A DNA stretch of 64,000 nt from Polaromonas sp. C04. Its GTDB lineage: Bacteria > Pseudomonadota > Gammaproteobacteria > Burkholderiales > Burkholderiaceae_C. Made by a program: the position numbers and the translations under genes. This document shows positions 34,815-44,094 of this stretch, piece after piece. How positions within the stretch are numbered: the stretch's first letter is position 1; every line of letters begins with the position of its first letter. Location: positions 62,001 through 126,000 of the forward strand of contig NZ_MUNS01000023.1 in the NCBI RefSeq assembly GCF_002002705.1, in the 5' to 3' direction. The notes under the pieces are model-generated. The model did not search any database. It worked only from the letters and a program-made list of their open reading frames with translations, and was not told the origin of the DNA.

Positions 34815-35720
34815 TCAGTCGGCCCGCAGCGCCTTGCGCAAGGCTGCCCCGATCTCGGGCTTGCCGGCAAAAGGATCGGTTGGATTGCGCGCCTGCAGGA
34901 TGTCCTCCAGCCGGGTCTGCACCGAGCCGATGGCCTTGGGATGGCTGTAGATGTAGAACTGGTTGGCGGCCACGGCGTCGAACACTTTTTGCGCCACATC
35001 GAAGGCCGTGATCTTGCCCGAGCCGACCGCCTTGTCGGTCATGGCCTGGCCCACCAGCTGGCTTTTGGTAGGTTTTTCGCCCGCCAGATCGCCGGGGCGA
35101 TTGCGATGGCTCTGGCTGATGCCGGTGGCGACAAAGAATGGGCACAGCACGCTCGCGCCGATCTGGTCGGTCACCAGGGACAGATCCTGGTACAGCGTCT
35201 CGGACAGGCTGACCACGGCGTGCTTGCTGACGTTGTACACGCCCATGTTGGGCGGGTTCAGCAGACCGGCCATGCTGGCGGTGTTGACGATGTGGCCGCG
35301 CCAGGCGGGGTCTTTTTTGGCGGCGCCTAGCATCATGGGCGTGAACAGGCGCACGCCGTGCACGACGCCCATGACGTTGACGCCCAGCACCCATTCCCAG
35401 TCCCGGACAGAGTTCTCCCAGATCAGGCCGCCCGAGCCCACGCCCGCGTTGTTGAACACCAGGTGCGGCGCGCCGAAGCGCTCTTGCACGGCTTGGGCCA
35501 AGGCCTCCATCTGGGCGGCGTTCGACACATCCACCTTGCGCGCGAGCACGGGCGCACCGGCAGCCTGCATTTCGGCCGCGGCCTTGTCGAGCGCGTCCTG
35601 CTGCACATCGACCAGCACCAGGTTCATGCCGAGCCTGGCGCCGATGCGGGCGCACTCCAGGCCGAAGCCCGAACCGGCGCCCGTGAGAACGGCGGTCTTG
35701 CCTTTGAAGTCGGTGATCAT
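34815..35720 (-). CDS. short-chain dehydrogenase/reductase (classical SDR)
   Basis: 301 residues. Cofactor motif TGAGSGFG, NNAG (FNNAGVG), catalytic Ser in NTASMAGLL and YNVSKH (Tyr-x-x-x-Lys). The Asp-containing VLVDVQQDAL after the second strand suggests NAD(H) rather than NADP(H). The C-terminal tail is about 50 residues longer than the minimum. The start overlaps the stop of the glutathione transferase gene by four bases, so it is the last gene of a minus-strand operon running from the acyl-CoA dehydrogenase. Substrate unknown; probably a fatty/hydroxyacyl or xenobiotic alcohol from context. Confidence 0.93.
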   Translation of the reverse strand: MITDFKGKTAVLTGAGSGFGLECARIGARLGMNLVLVDVQQDALDKAAAEMQAAGAPVLARKVDVSNAAQMEALAQAVQERFGAPHLVFNNAGVGSGGLIWENSVRDWEWVLGVNVMGVVHGVRLFTPMMLGAAKKDPAWRGHIVNTASMAGLLNPPNMGVYNVSKHAVVSLSETLYQDLSLVTDQIGASVLCPFFVATGISQSHRNRPGDLAGEKPTKSQLVGQAMTDKAVGSGKITAFDVAQKVFDAVAANQFYIYSHPKAIGSVQTRLEDILQARNPTDPFAGKPEIGAALRKALRAD

Positions 35721-36655
35721 GCGGTGGGTGCTTTCTTGAGGATGTAGCCAATGCGCGGAAAGTGCACATGCACTGTGCCGGCGCGCTCGTCGAAGCGGCG
35801 CAGCGTGTAATGCATGCGGGTGGCGGCGATCAGTTCACCCTGGGTGGGCTCCGGGCCGAAGCTCTCGCTGGTGATCACCACCTGGCTGCCCAGCGCGATG
35901 CCGTGCTCGTCCTGGAACGGTTCGTCCTTGAGCGGCGCGGGCGTGGACCGGGCGGCCAATGCGATGGCTTCTGCCGCACTGAAGGCCTGCTCCTGGTCGT
36001 GACCGATGGCGGCCATGCGGTCCATCCAGGCCAGCACGGACGGCGTGTGGTCGAGGATGCCCGCCATGGCCGGGGTGCGGTGCCGCGTGAACCACAGCGG
36101 GTGATAGGCCGCAAAGTCGGCGATGCACGGCGCGGCACCGAGCAGAAAGGACTGCTCCTCGAGCATGTTGGCGAGACGGCGCAGATAGCTTTTGCAGGCG
36201 GCCGCCGCATCGGGCGGTGGCAGGCGCGGCACGGCCACGCGCATCTTGGCCCGGTCTTCGGCGAAGGCTTTCAGCACCTCGGGTGGTGCGCCTGGAAACA
36301 CCTGGGCCGCGCCCGCCGGGCTGAAGTTGTAAGCCATGGAAGCCCAGAACAAGGTGCTGTCGGCCCACTGCGCCAGCACGCGGGCCAGGCCCTTGTTGTG
36401 CGCGGGGTACAACGCGGGCGTGCTCTGGCGGTGCTCGAGGATGTCGCAGATCAGTGCCGTGTCGCAGTAGATGTCGGCCCCGACCTGCAGAAACGGGGTC
36501 TTGCGGTAGCCGCCGGTAAGCGCGACCACGTCGGGCTTCGGCATGATCGGCGGGATCACGACCGATTTCCAGGCCAGCTTTTTGTAACCCAGGATCAGCC
36601 GGACTTTTTCCGAGAATGGAGAGGTCGGGTAGTGGTGAAGAATCAGCTCGCTCAT
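35717..36655 (-). CDS. glutathione S-transferase family protein with C-terminal extension
   Basis: 312 residues from ATG 36655 (MSELILHHYPTSPFSEKVRL). N-terminal thioredoxin-like GST domain with SPFSEKVR at the catalytic position and GGYRKTPFLQVGADIYCDTALI (glutathione site), then an alpha-helical C-terminal domain. Standard GSTs are about 210-230 residues. Here residues about 235-312 are an additional beta-rich stretch (GIALGSQVVITSESFGPEPTQGELIAATRMHYTLRR). I recall a domain of unknown function at this place in some comamonad GSTs. The genes on both sides are dehydrogenases for acyl or alcohol substrates. Confidence 0.87.
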   Translation of the reverse strand: MSELILHHYPTSPFSEKVRLILGYKKLAWKSVVIPPIMPKPDVVALTGGYRKTPFLQVGADIYCDTALICDILEHRQSTPALYPAHNKGLARVLAQWADSTLFWASMAYNFSPAGAAQVFPGAPPEVLKAFAEDRAKMRVAVPRLPPPDAAAACKSYLRRLANMLEEQSFLLGAAPCIADFAAYHPLWFTRHRTPAMAGILDHTPSVLAWMDRMAAIGHDQEQAFSAAEAIALAARSTPAPLKDEPFQDEHGIALGSQVVITSESFGPEPTQGELIAATRMHYTLRRFDERAGTVHVHFPRIGYILKKAPTA

Positions 36656-36684
36656 GGTGTGTTTCCTGGCAGTAGAGGCAAGGT

Positions 36685-38334
36685 TCAAACGGGCATCGCG
36701 CGCGCGATGATCGCGTCAAAATCCGTGGCTGCGCCCAGCGTGCCAAAGGTCTGGCCCCAATTGCCATCCAGGCGCGAATCGCAAAACGCGCTGAACACGG
36801 CGGCGGGGGCGCTCTGGTACAGCAGCGCCGCCTGCACGGCCAGCGCCACATCCTGCGCGAGGCGGCGCGCTTCGAGCTCGGTGGCCATCTGTTCGACGCG
36901 CGTGGGCAGCGCCGCGGCCATGCGGTCCAGCGCCGCATGCGCGCCCTTGGCGGGCGCGAGTTCCTGCGCCAGCGCGGCCGCGGTATCGGCCTTGCGCAGC
37001 GCGCGCAGCAGGTCGATGGCCATGATGTTGCCCGCCCCCTCCCAGATCGAGTTGACCGGCATCTCGCGGTAGATGCGGGCCATGATGCCTTCGCCGCCCT
37101 CCTCCACATAGCCGTTGCCGCCCAGGCATTCCATGGCTTCCTGCGCAAAGGGACTGCCGCGCTTGCAGATCCAGAACTTGGCGATGGGGGTGAGCAGGCG
37201 CGCGACGGCCTGCTCGTGTGCATCGCCCGATCGGTCGAACGAGCGCGCCAGTCGCAGCGCCAGCGCGGTGGCCGCCTCGCTCTCCAGCGCCAGGTCGGCC
37301 AGCACGTTGCGCATCAGCGGCTGCTCGATCAGCGGCTTGCCAAAGGCCTGGCGCTGCGCCGTGTGGTGCAGCGCGATGCTGAGCGCCTGGCGCATCAGGC
37401 CGCTGGTGCCCAGGGCGCAGTCCAGCCGCGTCATGCTGCCCATGGCCAGGATTTGCGGCACGCCACGCCCCTCCTCGCCCACCAGCCAGGCGCTGGCCTG
37501 CCCGAACTCCACCTCCGAGCTGGCATTGGCCTTGTTGCCGAGCTTGTCCTTGAGGCGCTGGATTTCGATCTTGTTGTGCGTGCCGTCCGGCAGCACGCGC
37601 GGCAGGAACAGGCAGGACAGGCCGCTTGGGGTTTGCGCCAGGATCAGGAAGGCATCGCACATCGGCGCCGAGAAAAACCATTTATGCCCGGTCACTGCGA
37701 AGCGCTGGCCCCAAGCGTCCGCGCCCTCCAGCACGGCTCGCGTGGTGTTGGCACGCACGTCGGAGCCGCCCTGCTTTTCCGTCATGCCCATGCCCATGGT
37801 CAGGCCGGGCTTGTCGCGCCAGAGCCTCAAGGCCGGCTCGTAGGCGCGGCTGGCAAGTTTGGGGCCCCAGTCGGCGTAGATCGCCGCGTTGCTGCGCAGG
37901 GCGGGCGTGACGGCGTAGGTCATCGAGATCGGACACAGGATGGAGGGCTCGAGCTCGGTGAACAGCATGAAGCCGGCGGCCCGCCGCACATGCGCATGTC
38001 CTTTGGCGTCAGCGCCTTCCGCCCACGGTGAGCCGTGCAAGCCCGCTCCCACCGCCGCCGCCATGAGCGCGTGGTAGCTCGGGTGGAATTCCACCTCGTC
38101 GAGGCGCCGCCCAAAGCGGTCGTGCGTGTGCAACTCGGGCGCATGCACATTCGCCAGCCGCGCGTGCGTCTGCATGGCGGCAGACCCGCATTGCGCGCCC
38201 AGTGCCTGCAGCGGGGTGGTATCGAGTGTGGGCGCATTGAACGCCAGCGCATCGCGCATCGCCTGGTTGCCGCTGAACAGGTTGTAGTCCGCCAGCGGCG
38301 TGCTCTGGTTGAAGACTTCGTGCGTGGTGTCCAT
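36685..38334 (-). CDS. acyl-CoA dehydrogenase, AidB/isovaleryl type
   Basis: 549 residues from ATG 38334, with AAGGAGGG upstream; the frame before that overlaps the oxidoreductase gene. FAD-dependent acyl-CoA dehydrogenase of the AidB-like subgroup: MGMTEKQGGSDVRANTT (FAD/substrate loop), VTGHKWFFSAPMCDAFLILAQT, FGKPLIEQPLMRNVLADLA, ECLGGNGYVEEG. AidB in E. coli protects DNA from alkylation; homologues within lipid operons act on branched acyl-CoAs. The operon here (MDR reductase, GST, SDR) speaks for an unusual acyl substrate or for detoxification; not decidable. Confidence 0.92.
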   Translation of the reverse strand: MDTTHEVFNQSTPLADYNLFSGNQAMRDALAFNAPTLDTTPLQALGAQCGSAAMQTHARLANVHAPELHTHDRFGRRLDEVEFHPSYHALMAAAVGAGLHGSPWAEGADAKGHAHVRRAAGFMLFTELEPSILCPISMTYAVTPALRSNAAIYADWGPKLASRAYEPALRLWRDKPGLTMGMGMTEKQGGSDVRANTTRAVLEGADAWGQRFAVTGHKWFFSAPMCDAFLILAQTPSGLSCLFLPRVLPDGTHNKIEIQRLKDKLGNKANASSEVEFGQASAWLVGEEGRGVPQILAMGSMTRLDCALGTSGLMRQALSIALHHTAQRQAFGKPLIEQPLMRNVLADLALESEAATALALRLARSFDRSGDAHEQAVARLLTPIAKFWICKRGSPFAQEAMECLGGNGYVEEGGEGIMARIYREMPVNSIWEGAGNIMAIDLLRALRKADTAAALAQELAPAKGAHAALDRMAAALPTRVEQMATELEARRLAQDVALAVQAALLYQSAPAAVFSAFCDSRLDGNWGQTFGTLGAATDFDAIIARAMPV

Positions 38335-38357
38335 GGCGCCCTCCTTTTTCGCTGGCG

Positions 38358-39374
38358 CTAGATCAGTTTGACCAGCTGCTTGCCAAAATTCCTGCCCTTG
38401 AGCAGACCCAGGAAGGCCTCGGGCGCGGCTTCGATGCCCTGCGCCACGGATTCGCGGAACTTGAGCTTGCCGGTCGCCACCAGGGTGCCGAGTTCGGTCA
38501 GGGCCGCGGGCCAGTGTTCCATGTGCTCGCTCACGATAAAGCCTTGCACTTTGAGCCGATTCGTCAGGATCAGTTGCGGCGTGGTCAGTGGCAGGGGTTG
38601 ACCGTCGTAGCCGGCGATCATGCCGCACAGGGCGATCCGGCCAAAGGCGTTCATGCGCGCCAGCACGGTGTCCATGATCACGCCTCCGACATTTTCAAAA
38701 TACCCGTCCACCCCGTCCGGCGTGGCCTCCTTGAGCGCCGCATACAGGGATTTCGGGTCTTTGTGCGCCTTGTAGTCCACACAGGCGTCAAAGCCCAGTT
38801 CCTGCACCACGTAATCGCACTTGTCCTTGCCGCCGGCGATGCCCACGGCACGGCAGCCGCGCGCCTTGGCCAGCTGGCCGACCACGCTGCCCACGGCGCC
38901 GCTGGCAGCGCTCACCACCACGGTTTCGCCGGGCTTGGGCTCGCAGATTTTCATCAAACCGTACCAGGCGGTGACGCCCGGCATGCCGACCGCGCCGAGA
39001 TAGGCGCTCAGTGGAATGTGTGCCGTGTCCACCTTGCGCAGCATGCCGACCTGGCTGGCATCGACCACGCTGTATTCTTGCCAGCCGCCAAAGCCGACCA
39101 CCTTGTCGCCCACGGAAAATTTGGCATTTTTCGATTCCACCACCTCACCGACGGTGCCGCCCTGCATCACCTGGCCCAGCGGCTGCGGCGCCGCGTAGCT
39201 CTTGCTGTCGTTCATGCGCCCGCGCATGTACGGATCCAGGCTCAGGTAGTGGTGGCGCACCAGCACCTGGCCGTCCTGCAGTTTTGGCGTCTCGCTGCTG
39301 ACGAGCTTGAAGTTGCTGGCGACGGCTTCGCCGGTGGGACGGTTGTCGAGAAGAATCTGCTTGTTGTGCGGCAT
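38358..39374 (-). CDS. NADP-dependent oxidoreductase, MDR/leukotriene B4 reductase-like (CurA type)
   Basis: 338 residues, zinc-free medium-chain reductase. Signature YLSLDPYMRGRM near residue 50, GWQEYSVVDA, LGAVGMPGVTAWYGL, cofactor motif SAASGAVGSVVGQLAK, GKDKCDYVVQELG, and VDGYFENVGGVIMDTVL. The closest characterised relatives reduce the double bond of alkenals/enones (curcumin reductase, LTB4 dehydrogenase, alkenal reductase). It is immediately upstream of the AidB-like gene (23-base gap). A plausible role is saving enoyl or enone by-products during lipid or xenobiotic breakdown (inference). Confidence 0.93.
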   Translation of the reverse strand: MPHNKQILLDNRPTGEAVASNFKLVSSETPKLQDGQVLVRHHYLSLDPYMRGRMNDSKSYAAPQPLGQVMQGGTVGEVVESKNAKFSVGDKVVGFGGWQEYSVVDASQVGMLRKVDTAHIPLSAYLGAVGMPGVTAWYGLMKICEPKPGETVVVSAASGAVGSVVGQLAKARGCRAVGIAGGKDKCDYVVQELGFDACVDYKAHKDPKSLYAALKEATPDGVDGYFENVGGVIMDTVLARMNAFGRIALCGMIAGYDGQPLPLTTPQLILTNRLKVQGFIVSEHMEHWPAALTELGTLVATGKLKFRESVAQGIEAAPEAFLGLLKGRNFGKQLVKLI

Positions 39375-39402
39375 GGAACGCTCCTGGTGGGTTATCTGGG
39401 GG

Positions 39403-39449
39403 ACTACAAAAATAAGAGCTAACTGCGCCCGCGGGTCAAGGGCTACAGC
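39403..39449 (+). repeat. 47-nt dispersed repeat, long form, intergenic
   Basis: ACTACAAAAATAAGAGCT, then AACTGCGCCCGCGGGTCAAG and GGCTACAGC. It combines the core and the GGGCTACAGC arm, effectively the reverse complement layout of the GCTGTAGCCC copies. It sits between the MDR oxidoreductase and PaaI-like genes. Confidence 0.8.
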
Positions 39450-39473
39450 ACTATTTTCTATAAATTAGGTTGA

Positions 39474-39923
39474 TCAGTCGGTGGAAATCACGCTCAGCGG
39501 ATGACTGCCCCTGGCCCCGACGGGCAGGCGCCTGACGTACTTGAACGTTCCGGTGGCATGGGCGCAGGCACGGCCTTCGGCGTCATAAATCGTGCCCTCG
39601 GTGAACGCGATCGTGGCGGTGCGGTGCATCAGGTGGCCTTTCGCGGTGAGCGGGCCGCGCGCCGGCTGCATGAAGCTGGTTTTCATCTCGATGGTGACCA
39701 CGCCCATGTCTTTTTGCACGCTGCGCGCGGCCACCGCCATGGCCACGTCCAGCAAGGTCATGCTGGCGCCGCCGTGCGTGACGGAGAACGAATTGAGGTG
39801 CTCGGGCCGCGCCTCGTAGCGCAGTTCGGAATGCCCGCCGTCGAACAACGCCAGCTCGAAGCCGAGGTGGTTGACGAACGGAATCTCGACGCCGAATTTC
39901 ATCGACAGCTCCTGCTCAGCCAT
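39474..39923 (-). CDS. PaaI-type hotdog thioesterase
   Basis: 149 residues from ATG 39923; the apparent codon before is TTG. Hotdog fold with VTHGGASMTLLDVAMAVAARS at the helix, where the HGG and Asp are the conserved active-site region, and MKTSFMQPARG. Such enzymes hydrolyse aryl- or acyl-CoA thioesters. The start follows the SDR stop by three bases, so it is translationally linked and belongs to the same acyl-CoA operon. Confidence 0.9.
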   Translation of the reverse strand: MAEQELSMKFGVEIPFVNHLGFELALFDGGHSELRYEARPEHLNSFSVTHGGASMTLLDVAMAVAARSVQKDMGVVTIEMKTSFMQPARGPLTAKGHLMHRTATIAFTEGTIYDAEGRACAHATGTFKYVRRLPVGARGSHPLSVISTD

Positions 39924-39926
39924 CAA

Positions 39927-40718
39927 TCAGCCACCGGTCACGATCGATACGCCGCCATCGACCGCCAGCCACTGGCCGGTGATGTGCTTGCCGGCATCCG
40001 ACGCATACAGCACCGTCAGGCCCTTCAGGTCTTCATCATCGCCCAGGCGGTGCAGCGGCGCATGGGCCGCCAGTTTCTCCACGCCCATCGCCTTGAGCGT
40101 GCCCTGCGTCATCTTGCTCGGGAAGAAGCCCGGGCAGATGGCATTCACCGTGATGTTGTACTTGCCCCATTCGGCGCCCAGCGCGCGCGTGAAGTTGATC
40201 ACGGCGCCCTTGGAGGTGTTGTAGGCGATGGTCTGCATCTCGGGCGGGTTGCCGCCCAGGCCGGCGATCGAGGCCAGGTTGATGATGCGGCCCGACTTGC
40301 GCGGGATCATGCTGATCTTGGCAACGTGCTGGCTCAGGATGAAGTAGCCGCGGATGTTCAGGTTCATCACCTTGTCCCAGGCCTCCACCGGATGGTCTTC
40401 GGCCGGCGCACCCCAGGCGGCACCCGCGTTGTTGACCAGGATGTCGACGGCGCCCATGCGCTGCAGGGTCTCGTCGCCCAGGCGGCGGATGTCGGCTTCC
40501 TTGGCGCAGTCGGCGGCGATCCAGCGCGCGTCGATGCCGGCGGCCTGCAGGTCGGCCACGGCCACTTCCAGGTCTTCGGCCTTGCGCGAGCTCAGCATGA
40601 TGCGCGCGCCGGCCTCGCCCAGCGCAAACGCCATTTGCAGGCCCAGGCCGCGCGAGCCGCCGGTGACAAGCGCGGTTTTGCCCTTGAGGTCGAATAGTTG
40701 TTGAATGGTGCGAGTCAT
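39927..40718 (-). CDS. short-chain dehydrogenase/reductase, 3-oxoacyl-reductase-like
   Basis: 263 residues: TGGSRGLG cofactor motif, NNAGAAWGAP, catalytic NLASIAGL and YNTSKGAVINFTRAL, then NAICPGFFPSKMTQG and the terminal DGGVSIVTGG. The Arg after the second strand (LSSRKAEDL) suggests NADP(H). It resembles gluconate-5-dehydrogenase/FabG-like enzymes common next to fatty-acid catabolism in comamonads. It is followed at three bases by the PaaI thioesterase gene. Confidence 0.93.
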   Translation of the reverse strand: MTRTIQQLFDLKGKTALVTGGSRGLGLQMAFALGEAGARIMLSSRKAEDLEVAVADLQAAGIDARWIAADCAKEADIRRLGDETLQRMGAVDILVNNAGAAWGAPAEDHPVEAWDKVMNLNIRGYFILSQHVAKISMIPRKSGRIINLASIAGLGGNPPEMQTIAYNTSKGAVINFTRALGAEWGKYNITVNAICPGFFPSKMTQGTLKAMGVEKLAAHAPLHRLGDDEDLKGLTVLYASDAGKHITGQWLAVDGGVSIVTGG

Positions 40719-40772
40719 GTGGGTCTCCAGCGTGGGTTCAATGGCTAAAAATGAAATGTAAGTGCACAGGCA

Positions 40773-41003
40773 TCATCGGTCTTCTTTCAAACGTGAGCGG
40801 ACGTAAATCAGGACGACGCCCACCGCTGCCACGAGCGCGCCGGCAACCATCAGCGACCAGCCCAGCGGGCCGGCGCTGCGCCGCGTGAACACGCCCAGCA
40901 CCAGCGTCAAGAGCCCACCATAGATCAACACCCAGATCAGCGCCTGCAAACGCGCGATGTTCCTGGAGGATGTGGTCGCGCCGGACTCCTTGAAAAACCC
41001 CAT
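40773..41003 (-). CDS. small two-span membrane protein, hypothetical
   Basis: 76 residues; ATG 41003 overlaps the dehydrogenase stop by one base (TGATG), hence translationally coupled. A short polar head with KESGATTSSRNIARLQ, then two membrane helices (ALIWVLIYGGLLTLVLGVFT and LGWSLMVAGALVAAVGVVLIYV) and a short charged tail RSRLKEDR. I do not recognise a named family; such proteins accompany acyl-CoA dehydrogenase genes in related genomes as far as I recall. It could tether or stabilise a partner at the membrane. Confidence 0.75.
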   Translation of the reverse strand: MGFFKESGATTSSRNIARLQALIWVLIYGGLLTLVLGVFTRRSAGPLGWSLMVAGALVAAVGVVLIYVRSRLKEDR

Positions 41004-42835
41004 CAGAACGCATCTTCGGGCAGGCTGGCGCAGGTCAGGTCACGGTTTTCGACGACCTTCAGCCAGGCCCCGATCTTGGGCAGCTCGTAATGATAAAAAT
41101 ACCTTGCGGCCCCCAACCGGCCTGCGGTAGATGCTATTGATTTGGTAGCGTCCGCGCGCAATGCGGCGAGCGCCACATCCAGCCAGATCCAGGCCAATAC
41201 GGTGTGGCCAAAGGCCTGCATGTAAGGCACGGCGTTGGCCAGCGCGTCGGTGGGCTGGCCAGTCGCCCACGCAGCTTGCGTGGCGCTCGTGACCTGCTGC
41301 AGTGCCGTGCCCAATGCCTGGGCGTGCTCGGCCAGTTCGGGCAGCTGCGCGGCGCGCGCGCGGGTAGCTTCGATGCGCGCGGCCAGCAATTGCAGGCCGC
41401 GGCCGTCTTCCATCTGCACCTTGCGCCCCAGCAGGTCCATGCCCTGGATGCCGTGCGTGCCCTCGTGGATCATGTTCAGGCGGTTGTCACGCCAGTACTG
41501 CTCGACCGGGAAGTCGCGCGTGTAGCCGTAGCCACCGTGCACCTGGATCGCCAGCGAGTTGGCCTCCAGGCACCATTCGCTGGGCCAGCTCTTGGCGATC
41601 GGGGTCAGCACTTCGAGCAGCAGGCGCGCCTCGTCGGCCGCCTGCGCAGTTCCGGTGCGCTGTTCGTCCACCAGGCGCGCGCAGTACAGCTCCAGCGCCA
41701 GCGCGCCTTCGCAGTAGGATTTTTGCGCCAGCAACATGCGCCGGACGTCGGCGTGTTCGATGATGCGGATTTGCGGCTGCGAAGCATCCTTGCCGCCGGG
41801 ACCCATGGGCCGACCCTGCGGCCTGGTCTTCGCGTAGTCGAGAGACGCGTGATAGCCCGCCATGCCCAGCATGGTGGCCGCCAGGCCGACGCCGATGCGC
41901 GCCTCGTTCATCATGTGGAACATGCAGTGCAGTCCCTTGCCGGGCGCACCGACCAGGTAGCCGATGGCTCCGCCCTTGCCCTGCGGCTTGAATTTGCCTT
42001 CGCCGAAGTTGAGCAGCGTGTTGGTGGTGCCGCGCCAGCCGAGCTTGTGGTTCAGGCCCGCCAGCGCCACGTCGTTGCGCTCGCCGGTCAACTGGCCTTG
42101 GGCATCGACCATCTTCTTCGGCACGATGAACAGCGAGATGCCGCGTGTGCCAGGAATCAGCTTGCCGTTCTCGTCGGGGATCTTGGCCAGCACGATGTGC
42201 ACGATGTTCTCGGTCAGCTCATGGTCGCCCGAGGAGATCCACATCTTGTTGCCGGTGAGGCGGTAGCGCGGTCCCAGCGGATCGTTCTGGAAGTCGGCCT
42301 CGTCAGGCACTGCGCGCGTCGCGACATCGCTGAGCGACGAGCCGGCCTGCGGCTCGGACAGGCACATGGTGCCGGCCCAGCGGCCCGAGAATTCGTTCCT
42401 GGCGAACACGTCTTTTTGCATCTCGGTGCCGTGCACCATCAGCAGATTCGCGTTGCCGCTGGTCAGCATGTTCGAGCCGATGCTCACCGAGGCCATTGCG
42501 AAGAAACTGTTGGCCGCCGCCTGCAGCGTGTAGGGCAGCTGCATGCCGCCGATGTCGTAATCCTGCGCGGCACTGAGCATGCCGGACTCGACGAAGGCCT
42601 TGTGCGCATCGTGCGTGGCCTGGGGCAGGATCACCTTCTCGCCGTCGAAATGCGGCTCCTGGGTGTCCACGATGCGGTTGAACGGCGCGTATTTTTCGCG
42701 CGCGATGCGCTCGCAGGTGTCGAGCACGGCGTCAAAAGTTTCGCGCGAATGGTCGGCGAAACGCTCGCGCTGCTGCAGCGCCGGCGCGTCGAGCCAGTCG
42801 TAGAGCAGGAAGTCGAGGGTGGGACGAAGGGGCAT
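41003..42835 (-). CDS. acyl-CoA dehydrogenase, long form with C-terminal domain
   Basis: 610 residues, FadE-type/DmdC-like large acyl-CoA dehydrogenase. FAD and substrate motifs CLSEPQAGSSLSDVATRA, RLTGNKMWISSGDHELTENIVHIVLAK, MNEARIGVGLAATMLGMAGYHASLDYAKTRPQGRP, and QVHGGYGYTRDFPVEQYWRDNRLNMIHEGTHGIQGMDLLGRK; the catalytic Glu lies in the HEGT segment. The C-terminal ~120 residues form the extra domain of this subfamily. A repeat core (41133-41149) encodes ADATKSIAS within that domain. The next gene toward the right is the thiolase. It catalyses the first step of beta-oxidation. Confidence 0.94.
   Translation of the reverse strand: MPLRPTLDFLLYDWLDAPALQQRERFADHSRETFDAVLDTCERIAREKYAPFNRIVDTQEPHFDGEKVILPQATHDAHKAFVESGMLSAAQDYDIGGMQLPYTLQAAANSFFAMASVSIGSNMLTSGNANLLMVHGTEMQKDVFARNEFSGRWAGTMCLSEPQAGSSLSDVATRAVPDEADFQNDPLGPRYRLTGNKMWISSGDHELTENIVHIVLAKIPDENGKLIPGTRGISLFIVPKKMVDAQGQLTGERNDVALAGLNHKLGWRGTTNTLLNFGEGKFKPQGKGGAIGYLVGAPGKGLHCMFHMMNEARIGVGLAATMLGMAGYHASLDYAKTRPQGRPMGPGGKDASQPQIRIIEHADVRRMLLAQKSYCEGALALELYCARLVDEQRTGTAQAADEARLLLEVLTPIAKSWPSEWCLEANSLAIQVHGGYGYTRDFPVEQYWRDNRLNMIHEGTHGIQGMDLLGRKVQMEDGRGLQLLAARIEATRARAAQLPELAEHAQALGTALQQVTSATQAAWATGQPTDALANAVPYMQAFGHTVLAWIWLDVALAALRADATKSIASTAGRLGAARYFYHYELPKIGAWLKVVENRDLTCASLPEDAF
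41133..41149 (-). repeat. 17-nt core of dispersed repeat, in frame inside the acyl-CoA dehydrogenase
   Basis: On the minus strand GCTACCAAATCAATAGC, differing by one base from the acylase copy at 7548-7564. It encodes A-T-K-S-I-A in the C-terminal domain. Confidence 0.75.
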
Positions 42836-42854
42836 GGTATTTCGAATGAAAACT

Positions 42855-42902
42855 GCTGCCAGCCCAGTATCTATCTTCGCCGGCAGCTATGAAACCAGGA
42901 GC
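42855..42902 (+). repeat. 48-nt dispersed repeat, long form, between thiolase and dehydrogenase genes
   Basis: GCTGCCAGCCCAGTATCTAT ... GGCAGCTATGAAACCAGGAGC aligns with 17841-17887 and 2642-2687. It fills most of the 75-base gap. Confidence 0.65.
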
Positions 42903-42910
42903 GCCGCGCC

Positions 42911-44086
42911 TCACAGCACCTCGAAAACGCCCGCCGCCCCCATGCCACCACCGATGCACATGGTCACGCACACGCGCTTGGCGCCGCGGCGCTTGCCTTC
43001 GATCAGCGCATGGCCGGTCAGGCGCTGGCCGGTCACGCCGTAAGGATGGCCGACAGCGATGGCGCCGCCATTGACATTCAGCCGCTCGTTCGGAATGCCG
43101 AGCTTGTCGCGGCAGTAGATGACCTGCACGGCGAACGCCTCGTTCAACTCCCACAGGTCGATGTCTCCGATCTTCAGGCCCAGACGCGCGAGCACCTTGG
43201 GGATCGCGAAGACCGGGCCGATGCCCATCTCGTCGGGCTCGCAGCCGGCCACGGCAAAGCCGAGGAAGCGTCCCAGCGGCTTGAGGCCTTTTTTCTCGGC
43301 CAGGGTTTCATTCATCAGCACACAGGCGCCGCCGCCGTCGGAGAACTGGCTGGCGTTGCCCGCCGCGATCACGCCGCCGGGAATGGCGGGCTTGATGCCG
43401 CTGATGCCTTCCTTGGTGGTGCCGGCACGGATGCCTTCGTCATTGGTGACGGTGACTTCCTTGCTGCGCAGGCCCATCACCGGGTCCGCCACGCCCATCG
43501 TGACGGTGATGGGGGCGATTTCTTCCGCAAACAGACCTGCGGCCAGCCCCGCCGTGGCCTTTTGCTGACTGATGGCGCCGTACTCGTCCATGGCGTCGCG
43601 GCTGATGTTGTAGCGCTTGGCGACCTGCTCGGCCGTTTGCAGCATGTTCCAGTAGATCTCGGGCTTGTTCTTCACCAGCCACGGGTCGGCCAGCATGTGT
43701 TTGTTCATCTCGTTTTGCACGCAGGAGATGCTCTCCACGCCACCGGCCACGAACACATCGGCTTCGCCGGCAATGATGCGCTGCGCCGCCAGCGCGATGG
43801 TTTGCAGCCCGGACGAGCAAAAGCGGTTCACCGTCGTGCCCGAAACGGTCACGGGGCAACCCGCGCGCAGCGCGATCTGGCGCGCGATGTTGGCGCCGGT
43901 CGCGCCCTCGGGGTTGGCGCAGCCCATGATCACGTCTTCGACTTCGGCGGGCTCGATGCCGGCGCGCGCGATGGCGTGCTGCACGGCATGGCCACCCAGC
44001 GTGGCACCGTGCGTCATGTTGAAGGAACCCTTCCAGCTTTTGGCGAGCGGTGTGCGGGCGGTGGAGACGATTACGGCTGAAGTCAT
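42911..44086 (-). CDS. acetyl-CoA C-acyltransferase (thiolase)
   Basis: 391 residues; cleaves 3-oxoacyl-CoA to acetyl-CoA plus a shortened acyl-CoA. The nucleophile C90 (VNRFCSSG), H347 ([14 protein letters not shown]) and C377 ([10 protein letters not shown]) form the full catalytic set, and the NEAFA motif lies in [10 protein letters not shown]. It is encoded nine bases after the FadB-type gene, giving the classical fadB-fadA pair. Chain-length preference cannot be read from sequence. Confidence 0.95.
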   Translation of the reverse strand: MTSAVIVSTARTPLAKSWKGSFNMTHGATLGGHAVQHAIARAGIEPAEVEDVIMGCANPEGATGANIARQIALRAGCPVTVSGTTVNRFCSSGLQTIALAAQRIIAGEADVFVAGGVESISCVQNEMNKHMLADPWLVKNKPEIYWNMLQTAEQVAKRYNISRDAMDEYGAISQQKATAGLAAGLFAEEIAPITVTMGVADPVMGLRSKEVTVTNDEGIRAGTTKEGISGIKPAIPGGVIAAGNASQFSDGGGACVLMNETLAEKKGLKPLGRFLGFAVAGCEPDEMGIGPVFAIPKVLARLGLKIGDIDLWELNEAFAVQVIYCRDKLGIPNERLNVNGGAIAVGHPYGVTGQRLTGHALIEGKRRGAKRVCVTMCIGGGMGAAGVFEVL

Positions 44087-44094
44087 GATGGTCC

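Noticed and set aside
35835-37223. 462-codon minus-strand frame across two genes
   Set aside because: Runs out of frame through the GST and AidB-like genes, both of which have clear motifs in another frame.
41204-42892. 562-codon plus-strand frame
   Set aside because: Antisense to the acyl-CoA dehydrogenase; no recognisable motif and His/Arg/Gln-rich shadow composition.
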